Assembly (NCBI GenBank): GCA_963739645.1
Contig: CAVUBM010000067.1
Location: 1-64,000, forward strand
Direction: 5' to 3'
Length of the DNA stretch: 64,000 bases
DNA from: JASHPR01 sp963739645
GTDB taxonomy: Bacteria > Actinomycetota > Actinomycetes > Streptosporangiales > Streptosporangiaceae
The number at the start of each line of letters is the position of its first letter. The first letter of the stretch is position 1. A program made the translations under genes and the position numbers. Below the pieces are notes generated by a model. That model did not search any database. It was given only the letters and a program-made list of their open reading frames with translations, and was not told where the DNA came from. Of this stretch, positions 43,285-51,838 are shown piece after piece.

Positions 43285-45449
43285 ATGCCTGACGACCGTG
43301 GGCCCGAGGACACCGCTCTGCGCGACGAGGCCGAGCGCTGCCTGCGCGCGCTGGCCGGGCCGGACGCGGTGCTGCGCCCGGACCAGTGGACGGCGATCAG
43401 TGCGCTGGTCTCACAGCGCAGGCGGGCGCTCGTGGTGCAGCGCACCGGGTGGGGCAAGTCCGCGGTCTACTTCACCGCGACCGCGCTGCTGCGGGCCCGG
43501 GGCAGCGGGCCGTCGGTGATCGTGTCCCCGCTGCTCGCTCTCATGCGCAACCAGATCGACGCGGCCGACCGCGCGGGCATTCACGCCCGCACCGTGAACT
43601 CGTCCAACGCCGGCGAGTGGGACCAGGTCTACGCGGAGATCGCCGCGGGCCAGGTCGACGTGCTGCTGGTCAGCCCGGAGCGGCTGAACAACCCCGGCTT
43701 CCGTGACCTGGTGCTGCCCAAGCTGATCGCCGCGGCGGGCCTGCTGGTCGTGGACGAGGCACACTGCATCTCCGACTGGGGCCACGACTTCCGGCCCGAC
43801 TACCGGCGGCTGCGCACGCTGCTGGAGGGCCTGCCGCCCGGCGTCCCCGTCCTCGCCACCACGGCCACCGCGAACGCGCGGGTCGCCCGGGACGTGGCCG
43901 AGCAGCTGGAGGCGGGCGCCAGTGCTGGCCAGCCCGGGTCTAGCCAGCCCGCCGAGACCCTGGTGCTGCGTGGCCCGCTGGACCGGGTCAGCCTGCACCT
44001 GGCCGTGGTCCGGCTGCCCGCCGCGCAGCAGCGGCTGGCCTGGCTGGCCGAGCACCTGGACGAGCTGGCGGGCTCCGGCATCATCTACACGCTGACCGTC
44101 GCGGCCGCGCACGAGACCGCGTCCTTCCTGCGGGAGCGCGGGCACCATGTCGCCGCGTACACCGGCCAGGACGACCATGCCGAACGCAAGGCCGCCGAGG
44201 ACTCCCTCCTGGCCAACGAGCTCAAGGCGCTGGTGGCGACCAGCGCGCTCGGCATGGGGTTCGACAAGCCGGACCTCGGGTTCATCGTCCATCTCGGCGC
44301 CCCGCAGTCGCCGATCGCGTACTACCAGCAGATCGGCCGCGCGGGCCGGGCCGTCGACCGTGCCGACGTGATCCTGCTGCCCGGGCGGGAGGACGCCGAC
44401 ATCTGGGCCTACTTCGGCTCGCTGGCGTTCCCGCCCGAGGCGACGGTCCGGGCTACGCTCGCCGCCCTGGCCGACGCGGGCCGGCCGCTGTCCACCGCGG
44501 CGCTGGAGACCCGGATCGACCTGTCCCGCGGCCGGATGGAGATGATGCTGAAGGTCCTCGACGTGGACGGCGCGGTGCGCCGGGTCAGCGGCGGCTGGGC
44601 CGCGACCGGCCAGGACTGGGTCTACGACGCCGACCGGTACGCCCGGGTGGCGGCCGAGCGCGCCCGGGAGCAGCAGGCCATGCTCGGCTACATCGCCACC
44701 GACGGCTGCCGGATGGAGTACCTGCGGCGGGAGCTTGACGACCCGGAGGCCGCTCCGTGCGGCCGGTGTGACAACTGCACCGGGCGGCACTGGCCGGCGG
44801 CGGTGTCCGAGGCCGGCACCACGGCCGCCAGGGACCGGCTGCTGCGGCCGGGAGTCGAGATCACCCCGCGGCGGATGTGGCCGACCGGCATGGCCGAGCT
44901 CGGCATCGAGGTGTCCGGGAAGATCGGCCCCGACCTGGCCGCGGAGCCGGGCCGGGCCCTCGGCCGGCTCACCGACCTCGGCTGGGGTCCCCGGCTGCGC
45001 GCGATGCTGGCCGATGAGAGTGGCGACGGGCCGGTCCCCGACGACTTCATCGCGGCCGTGGTCAAGGTGCTGGCCGCGTGGGACTGGGATCAGCGGCCCG
45101 CCGGCGTGGTCACGCTGCCGTCACGGACCAGGCCGCAGCTGGTCGAGAGCCTGGGCCACCGCATCGCCGAGATCGGCCGGATACCGTACCTCGGCGGACT
45201 CACCTACTCCGGTGCCGTGGCCGCGGGCCGGCCGCCCGCCAGTACAACAGCGCCCAGCGACTGGCCGCGCTCTGGCACGAGCTCACCGTCCCCGGTTCTC
45301 TGGGCGGCGAAGTGGCCGGGCTCGGCGGCCCGGTGCTGCTCGTCGACGACCGGGTCGAGACCGGCTGGACCATGACCGTCGCCGCCCGGCTGCTCCGCGA
45401 GGCAGGCGCCGCAGCGGTGCTGCCGCTGGTCCTCGCGGTGGGCAACTAA
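43285..45449 (+). pseudogene. recQ: RecQ-type DNA helicase with C-terminal phosphoribosyltransferase-like domain, one frameshift
   Basis: Start ATG 43285 with GAAGGA. DEAD/DEAH helicase: RALVVQRTGWGKSAVYFTAT (motif I), SVIVSPLLALMRNQIDAADR, LVVDEAHCISDWGHDFRPDY (motif II DEAH), VLATTATANARVARDVAEQL, then the helicase C domain ALVATSALGMGFDKPDLGFI and YYQQIGRAGRAVDRADVILL (motif VI). A zinc-binding region follows (GYIATDGCRMEYLRRELDDP, CGRCDNCTG), then a ~200-residue tail. A break near 45230 separates LTYSGAVAAGRPPA from YNSAQRLAALWHELTVPGSL and VLLVDDRVETGWTMTVAARL, a PRPP-binding-type motif of PRTases. About 720 residues in total. This RecQ-PRTase layout is known in actinomycetes; the role of the PRTase part is unknown. 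Overlaps the MFS gene end by 4 bases. Confidence 0.88.
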
Positions 45450-46915
45450 CGATCTGGCTGTCCCCCTGCCTCGCCGGCCCGTGGGGCCGTGACCGCTGGA
45501 CCAGGGCGCAGGAACAGCAGCGTGGGGACCAGCCCGGCCAGCGCGATGGCGGCCGCGACCCACCAGCCCCGGTGGAACGCGGCCAGGGCCTGGGTCGGGG
45601 TCTGTGGCGCGCCGAGGACCACGACCAGCACGGCGACCCCCACGGCCAGCCCGATCTGGCGGATCATGTTGACCACGGCGGACCCAGTCGCGAAGGAGGG
45701 CGGCGGCAGTGACCCGGCCGCGGTCGACATCAGCGTCGGCAGGGTCAGCCCGACGCCCGTCCCGGTGAGCAGCATCCCGCCCAGGACCGACCCGGCATAG
45801 TCGGGCTGAAGCGTGGTCGCGACCGCCCACCAGCTCAGGCCGGCCGCGAAGGCGATCAGGCCGAGAGTAACCACCGCGGCGGGCCCGAAGCGCCGGATGA
45901 GCCGCCCGGCCACGAGGAACGAGCAGACCGGGACCATGATCGGCCCGGGGGCGATGGCCAGGCCCGCCTTGAGCGCCGACCAGCCCCAGACGTTCTGCTC
46001 CCACAGCACGATCGAGAGCAGCATCGCGCCGAACGCGGTCGAGAACATCGTCATCGCCAGCGAGGCGCCGGAGAAGCTGCGCACTCTGAACAGCGCGGGC
46101 TGGACCAGCGGGTTACGCGACGTAGCGCAGTGCGCGACGAACAGGCCGAGCAGTATCACCGAGGCGGCCAGGACAGCGACCGTCCCTGCCGACCCCCAGC
46201 CCCAGGTGTTCCCCTGTACCAGCCCGAACGTGAGTGCCCCCACCCCGGCCGTCACCAGGACCGCGCCCAGGGCGTCCGGGCGGGGCACCGGGTGCCCGGG
46301 CACGTCGGGCAGCTTCAGCCAGCCCACCACCAGGGCCGCTACGCCGATGGGCACGTTGACCAGGAACACCCAGCGCCAGCTGACGGTGACCAGGAGGCCG
46401 CCGGCCACCGGGCCAAGGGCCGCGGCCAGGCCGCCGATCGCCGTCCACGCCCGCACCGCGCCGCCGCGCCGCTCGGCCGGGTACGAGGCGAGCACCAGGC
46501 CCAGGGAGGTCGGTGTGAGCAGGGCCGCGCCTGCCGCCTGGACCAGCCGGAACGCCACCAGCATCGGCACGCTGGTGGCAGCCGCGCAGGCCGCGGACGC
46601 CGCGGTGAAGATCGCCACGCCCAGCAGGAAGCCGTAGTTGCGCCGGTGCCGGTCGGCCAGCCGGCCGAAGAACACCAGCAGCGACGCGTACACGATCGCG
46701 TAGCCGTTCAGCACCCAGGAAAGCTCGCCCAGGCTGGCGTGGCCGAAGTCGCGGGCAATGTCAGGCAGCGCCACGTTCACGATGAACAGGTCCAGGCTGG
46801 CCAGGATCACGCCCGCGCACACGATGGCCAGCACCACACCGGGCGCCGTGACGCGAGAACGGGCGGCGGCGGCCGGGGTACTGCGGGTCGCGGGCATCTG
46901 ACTTAGCTGATCCAT
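45446..46915 (-). CDS. MFS transporter, DHA2 (EmrB/QacA) family
   Basis: 489 residues from ATG 46915 with 14 predicted helices. Motifs: LASLDLFIVNVALPDIARDF (motif D1 of DHA2), LSWVLNGYAIVYASLLVFFG, RLADRHRRNYGFLLGVAIF (motif A), LVQAAGAALLTPTSLGLVLA, AAALGPVAGGLLVTVSWRWV (antiporter motif C) and FLVNVPIGVAALVVGWLKL. A proton-driven drug/metabolite exporter. Its divergent neighbour is an HxlR-type regulator 59 bases away, with shared inverted and direct repeats in between, so the pair forms a self-regulated efflux module. Substrate unknown. Confidence 0.92.
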   Translation of the reverse strand: MDQLSQMPATRSTPAAAARSRVTAPGVVLAIVCAGVILASLDLFIVNVALPDIARDFGHASLGELSWVLNGYAIVYASLLVFFGRLADRHRRNYGFLLGVAIFTAASAACAAATSVPMLVAFRLVQAAGAALLTPTSLGLVLASYPAERRGGAVRAWTAIGGLAAALGPVAGGLLVTVSWRWVFLVNVPIGVAALVVGWLKLPDVPGHPVPRPDALGAVLVTAGVGALTFGLVQGNTWGWGSAGTVAVLAASVILLGLFVAHCATSRNPLVQPALFRVRSFSGASLAMTMFSTAFGAMLLSIVLWEQNVWGWSALKAGLAIAPGPIMVPVCSFLVAGRLIRRFGPAAVVTLGLIAFAAGLSWWAVATTLQPDYAGSVLGGMLLTGTGVGLTLPTLMSTAAGSLPPPSFATGSAVVNMIRQIGLAVGVAVLVVVLGAPQTPTQALAAFHRGWWVAAAIALAGLVPTLLFLRPGPAVTAPRAGEAGGQPDR

Positions 46916-46965
46916 AGTCAGATACGGTAGAGACTGACTTAGGAAAATACAAGCCAGGTGACTAT
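46898..46965. promoter_or_regulatory. Operator region between MFS and HxlR genes
   Basis: Inverted repeat ATAGTCA (46914-46920) / TGACTAT (46959-46965) spans the intergenic region, and CTGACTTAG occurs twice (46898-46906 and 46934-46942), with AGTCA/TGACT arms between. TATACT at 46963-46968 is a possible -10. Fits binding sites of the divergent HxlR regulator covering both promoters. Confidence 0.6.
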
Positions 46966-46974
46966 ACTGGCACC

Positions 46975-47502
46975 ATGGAGAAGTCGACCGTGCGGCTGAC
47001 CGGGCCGCTCGACCCGCGGGAGGGCTGGGCCGCCACCCGGTGCTCGATCGCCCGGGCCATGCAGGTAGTGGGCACCCGGTCGGCGTTCCTGCTGCTCCGG
47101 GAGGCGTTCTACGGCACCACCCGGTTCGACGACTTCGCCGACCGCGTGGGCATCAGCCAGCCGGTGGCCGCCGCCCGGCTCCGGGAGCTGGTCGACGAGG
47201 GCCTGCTCGAGCGCGAGCCCTACCAGCAGCCCGGCCAGCGGACCCGGATGCAGTACCGGCTGACCGACAAGGGCGCCGAGCTGTTCCCCGCGCTGACCGC
47301 GCTCATGCAGTGGGGCGACCGCTGGCTCGGCCCGTCCGGGGTGGAGCTGCGGCACCGGGACTGCGGCGCCGAGGTCCACGCCGAGCTGCGCTGCACCGAC
47401 GGCCACCAGCTCACCGTCGAGGATCTCGACCTCGTCGCCCGCCCGGCCAAGGCCCGCGAGATCGCGGCCAGCCCGGGCGCTGGCCCCGTCACCGCACCCT
47501 GA
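46975..47502 (+). CDS. HxlR family transcriptional regulator
   Basis: 175 residues from ATG 46975. The winged HTH has the HxlR layout: WAATRCSIARAMQVVGTRSA (the 'CpiaralelvGdrW' equivalent), FLLLREAFYGTTRFDDFADR, VGISQPVAAARLRELVDEGL, LEREPYQQPGQRTRMQYRLT and DKGAELFPALTALMQWGDRW. C-terminal ~50 residues with HRDCGAEVHAELRCTDGH (two Cys), seen in longer HxlR proteins. Likely represses the divergent MFS exporter and responds to a small molecule or redox change (inference). Its end overlaps the convergent permease gene by 14 bases. Confidence 0.9.
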   Translation: MEKSTVRLTGPLDPREGWAATRCSIARAMQVVGTRSAFLLLREAFYGTTRFDDFADRVGISQPVAAARLRELVDEGLLEREPYQQPGQRTRMQYRLTDKGAELFPALTALMQWGDRWLGPSGVELRHRDCGAEVHAELRCTDGHQLTVEDLDLVARPAKAREIAASPGAGPVTAP

Positions 47503-49876
47503 GCAGCTCTCCCGGGCGCGATCGCGCGGCCACCAGTGCCGGGGTGACCGCGAGCACGTTGGCGGCGACCAGGACCCCGGCCGCCAGCCCGGCCAGGAGC
47601 CAAGCGGGCATCACCGACACCGGCACCACGCCGAGGTACGTGGCAAAGGCCCGCCAGGCCACCCGGGCGGCCACCATCCCCAACGGCAGGCCGACCACGA
47701 TCCCGACGACCGCAATGGTCGTGGCCTGCCAGCACACCACGGCCGCCACCTGATGGCGGACGAAACCGAGCGCCTTCAGAATGCCCGCCTCCTGGTGGCG
47801 GCGGGCCACGCTGACGTTCAGCACATGCACGAGGGTGGCGGCGCCGAACAGGGCCAGCAGCACACTGAGGATGAGCGGGAAGTTGACCGACACCCCGAAG
47901 TTGACCAGCGCGGTCGGTATCGCCGACCGGGTCGCCTGGTCCGGGTAGCGGCTCAGGTAGCGAGCCAGCGCCGTGTCCCCGGCCGGCCCGGGCACCGTGT
48001 GAGCGAGCAGCGCGAATTCGGTTCCCCGCCCGGCCGCGCGACGGCACGCGGGCCGGGCTGGGCCGGCCGGGCACTGGGCGTCGAGATAACCGTCCACGGT
48101 CAGTGCCGCCCCGGTACCCAGACCCCCGGTGCCGAAGTCAGACGGGAACGCGGCCCGGCCGACCACCAAAAACGGCGCCGTGTGAGTGGCCCCGGACGGC
48201 CCGGTCACCGTGACCCGCACGACGGATCCGACGTGGGCCCCGGCCTGGCGCATGGTGACCGCGCCCAGCGAGATCTCGCCGTCGTGAGCCGGGAGCCGAC
48301 CGTCGGTTACCGACAGCAGCGCGGGCCCGCGGACCGCCCGCATCGCGAGCGCGCGGACGTGAGCCTGCCTGACCGCGATCTCTGGGGCCGCGGCGAGCGT
48401 GATCCGGTCGACCGAGGGGTCGTGCTTGAGAGTCGGCAGCAGGCTCCCTGTGAGGATGCCCTGCCCGGCCGTGCCCGACTGGGTGAAGTACACCTGGAAC
48501 GGGTCGCCGTAGAGCGCGGGCGAGGCCACGAGATGGGACAGGCTGGCCCCGAACACCGCGGTCGCGCCCAGCGCGGCCACCGCCACGACCATACCCGCCA
48601 GTGCCGTCGCGACCGGGATCCGGTGCCGGTCTCTGCCCCGTTCCAGGGCGTTGCTGACCCCGACCATCGCGCTGGGCGGTGCACCCGCCGCTGCGACGGC
48701 CCGCGTGACCCGGACCGGGCCTGGGTCAGGCCCGTGAGGCGGGGCACGGAGCGGGCGGGAGCTGCGAACGGCCGGCGCCAGGCCCAGAGCCAGCACGGCG
48801 AACACGATGGCAAGCGCCCCTAGTGGCAGCACCAGCGGGTCGAAAGACACCCCGGGGTCGGGTTCCGCTACGCGCGCCACACCGACGGGGGCCAGCGGGG
48901 ACAGGACCACGGCGAGCGCTACCCCGGCGATGGCGCCCACCGCGCTGACGATCGCTACACGGGCCAGGCTGAGCAGCGTAAAGGCCCGGGGCGGCAGTCC
49001 TATGGCGGCCAGGGTGGCGTACTCGGCCCGGCCGGCGGCTGTCTGCCGGGCGATGGCCTGGCCGATCGCAGCCAGGCCGGCCAGCCCGGCCAGCCCCGCA
49101 AGCACCCACCACCCCACGGCCTGGGGCCGGATCGACGCGGCTACCGCCGCCGCCCCGCCATCCTGGTGGGCGACGGTGTAGATGGGGAACCGGCGGAGGC
49201 TGGCGTCCAGGCGGGGCAGGCCGGCCGGGCCGTGGCGCAGCCGCACGTAGTAGAACGGAGAGGTTGTCGTCCGGGGGTTCATGGCCGCCGCGAACGCCCG
49301 CGTGGTGTACACGTCGTAGATCGGTGTCTGCCCGGAAGGGAACTCGTTCCCGGCGGCCTCGATCCCCACCACCCGCAAAGCCACCGGCGGGCCGAGACGC
49401 TGCCCCCGCGTGTACAGCGGGACCCTGATCACGGTCCCGACGTGCACGCCCTTGTCCTGGGCCAGCGTGAACGAGGCGAGCACCTCGTCGGGGGCCGACT
49501 GGTCAGGCATCCGGCCGGCGACCAGCTTCGCGACCCGGGCCAGGCCGGCGGGCGGGATCTCGAGCAGCGCGAAGTGACTGCTGCCGATCGGCTCCGTGCA
49601 GGCGCAGCTCGGCGGTCCGTTCGCCGGGGTCAGCGCGGTCAGGACCGAGGTCACGCCGGGGAAGTGGGCGATTCCGGGAACCGGGCCGTAGGTGTACACG
49701 ATCGCGTCGTATCCGTGGCTAGCCGCGAAACGCGGGAACGCCGACGCGGTGCGACGGCCGGCCGCGGCCGCAGCCAGGACGAACCCGCACACCACAGCAA
49801 TCAGCAGGCTGAGCACCAGCCACGGCCGCCACTGCTGCCGGAACTGGGCCGCCAGCACCAGGGGCACAGCTCTCAC
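47489..49876 (-). CDS. FtsX-like ABC transporter permease, no ATPase partner nearby
   Basis: 795 residues with two FtsX repeats. N-terminal helix QQWRPWLVLSLLIAVVCGFV, a large extracytoplasmic domain (MacB-PCD-like, ~45-250), three helices at ~255-365, a cytoplasmic linker with SNALERGRDRHRIPVATALA, a second extracytoplasmic domain (~435-640) and three final helices (ILSVLLALFGAATLVHVLNV, AAVVCWQATTIAVVGIVVGL, LLAGLAAGVLVAANVLAVTP). The 'RRHQEAGILKALGFVRHQVA' loop is the coupling segment for an ABC ATPase. Such permeases normally need a LolD/MacB-like ATPase, which is not encoded next to this gene. Role: possibly export or mechanotransmission across the membrane. The frame is intact across 2.4 kb. 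Confidence 0.85.
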   Translation of the reverse strand: MRAVPLVLAAQFRQQWRPWLVLSLLIAVVCGFVLAAAAAGRRTASAFPRFAASHGYDAIVYTYGPVPGIAHFPGVTSVLTALTPANGPPSCACTEPIGSSHFALLEIPPAGLARVAKLVAGRMPDQSAPDEVLASFTLAQDKGVHVGTVIRVPLYTRGQRLGPPVALRVVGIEAAGNEFPSGQTPIYDVYTTRAFAAAMNPRTTTSPFYYVRLRHGPAGLPRLDASLRRFPIYTVAHQDGGAAAVAASIRPQAVGWWVLAGLAGLAGLAAIGQAIARQTAAGRAEYATLAAIGLPPRAFTLLSLARVAIVSAVGAIAGVALAVVLSPLAPVGVARVAEPDPGVSFDPLVLPLGALAIVFAVLALGLAPAVRSSRPLRAPPHGPDPGPVRVTRAVAAAGAPPSAMVGVSNALERGRDRHRIPVATALAGMVVAVAALGATAVFGASLSHLVASPALYGDPFQVYFTQSGTAGQGILTGSLLPTLKHDPSVDRITLAAAPEIAVRQAHVRALAMRAVRGPALLSVTDGRLPAHDGEISLGAVTMRQAGAHVGSVVRVTVTGPSGATHTAPFLVVGRAAFPSDFGTGGLGTGAALTVDGYLDAQCPAGPARPACRRAAGRGTEFALLAHTVPGPAGDTALARYLSRYPDQATRSAIPTALVNFGVSVNFPLILSVLLALFGAATLVHVLNVSVARRHQEAGILKALGFVRHQVAAVVCWQATTIAVVGIVVGLPLGMVAARVAWRAFATYLGVVPVSVMPAWLLAGLAAGVLVAANVLAVTPALVAARSRPGELLRVR

Positions 49877-50008
49877 GACGACCTCCGTTTAAAGTCTCTC
49901 GCGCCGGAGAGCAGGGGCAAGGTGGCCAGCCAGCGCCCGAAGGTCGTGCTACCCCCACCTGCGGGACGGCCGGGGCCAGTGAAGGCTCCTCACTGGCCCC
50001 GGTCTAGT

Positions 50009-50070
50009 CATGACCAGTTAAATACGTTGACGGGTCATGCATGACCTGTAACGTTGGTTTACAGGTCATG
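50009..50070. promoter_or_regulatory. Array of CATGACC-type operator half-sites
   Basis: Three related elements: CATGACCAGTTAA (50009-50021), CATGACCTGTAA (50040-50051) and its inverted copy TTACAGGTCATG (50059-50070). The last two form perfect 12-base arms around 7 bases. GGTCATGCATGACC (50033-50046) is a further perfect palindrome. AT-rich spacing (AGTTAAATACG) suggests promoter DNA. Lies between the divergent permease (start 49876) and the hypothetical gene (start 50117). Confidence 0.7.
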
Positions 50071-50116
50071 GGGGCGGCGACTGACCACGGCGAACGGGGC
50101 CACAGGGAGGTGCCCG

Positions 50117-50581
50117 ATGCTTGTACTGCTGGAGGACGGCGGCTGCCCGGTCGCGGCCACCGCTCACCTCTGGGACCGGATGCTGGCGCGCTGGCAGGCG
50201 TTCCGCCTCGACCATGACCTGGCCGACGGCGCCACACCCGACGCCAGCCTGGCGCTGGCGCTGCGGGCGCAGGCGCTGATCCGGATGCCAGCGCGGCGCG
50301 GTCTCGCCCGCAGCGTGCGCCACGTGCTGACCACGTCGGCGCAGCCGCCCTGGCCGGGCTGCCCGCAGGTTCCGGTCTGCCGGGACCGGGTCCGCGCCTG
50401 TTCGGCGGAGTTCGAGGAACTGATCAGGTGCCTGCTCGCGCCCTGGCCCGTCCCTCCGCAGGGCGTGGCCAAGACCAGGCTCCTGCTGACCGACGCCGCC
50501 GGCCCGCTCTACCGCCGGGCCAGCCCCGACGACCTTCGCGTCAGGATCCGCGACGCCGCGGACGCGCTCACCACGATCTGA
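50117..50581 (+). CDS. Hypothetical protein, 154 residues
   Basis: Start ATG 50117 with GGGAGGTG upstream. No recognised domain. The protein is largely helical with LLEDGGCPVAATAHLWDRML, ARWQAFRLDHDLADGATPDA, SLALALRAQALIRMPARRGL and a C-terminal FEELIRCLLAPWPVPPQGVA, LLLTDAAGPLYRRASPDDLR. Five Cys are spread along the chain (two in C-x5-C form: CPQVPVC), without a classic zinc motif. No signal or membrane segment. Preceded by an elaborate operator array, so its expression is probably tightly controlled; convergent with the aldo/keto reductase across a long hairpin. Codon usage looks native. Confidence 0.6.
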   Translation: MLVLLEDGGCPVAATAHLWDRMLARWQAFRLDHDLADGATPDASLALALRAQALIRMPARRGLARSVRHVLTTSAQPPWPGCPQVPVCRDRVRACSAEFEELIRCLLAPWPVPPQGVAKTRLLLTDAAGPLYRRASPDDLRVRIRDAADALTTI

Positions 50582-50614
50582 CGTCCTCCGCCGAGGCCCC
50601 GCGATGGCCGCGTT

Positions 50615-50669
50615 CCATGATCGTGGTGGATTAGCCGCGCCATGTGACGGCAATCCACCACGATCATGG
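50615..50669. terminator. 18-base perfect inverted repeat between convergent genes
   Basis: CCATGATCGTGGTGGATT (50615-50632) and AATCCACCACGATCATGG (50652-50669) with 19 bases between. It lies between two convergent genes (stops at 50581 and 50691), so it can end transcription in both directions, although no U-run follows. The sequence resembles palindromic extragenic repeats of actinomycetes. Confidence 0.65.
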
Positions 50670-50690
50670 AGCCCGCGGGGGAACGGACCC

Positions 50691-51668
<978 letters not shown>

Positions 51669-51764
51669 AGGGGGTCTCCAGGTCGGGTTGGGGAGTCGGA
51701 TCTAACGCGCAACCGGTGGCAACGCCCCGGCCCGGGCGGCGATTCCGCCGTCCTAACCCAAGCG

Positions 51765-51826
51765 GCAGCCCGTGGATGTACCAGAAAGGTCGCTGGAGCA
51801 ACCCCATCGGTACATCCACGGGCTGC
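51765..51826 (-). terminator. 18-base inverted repeat downstream of the MMPL gene
   Basis: GCAGCCCGTGGATGTACC (51765-51782) and GGTACATCCACGGGCTGC (51809-51826), perfect arms with 26 bases between, 13 bases after the MMPL stop on the minus strand. A stable hairpin likely to end transcription or protect the 3' end of the transcript. Confidence 0.65.
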
Positions 51827-51838
51827 GCCCCCGCTCGC

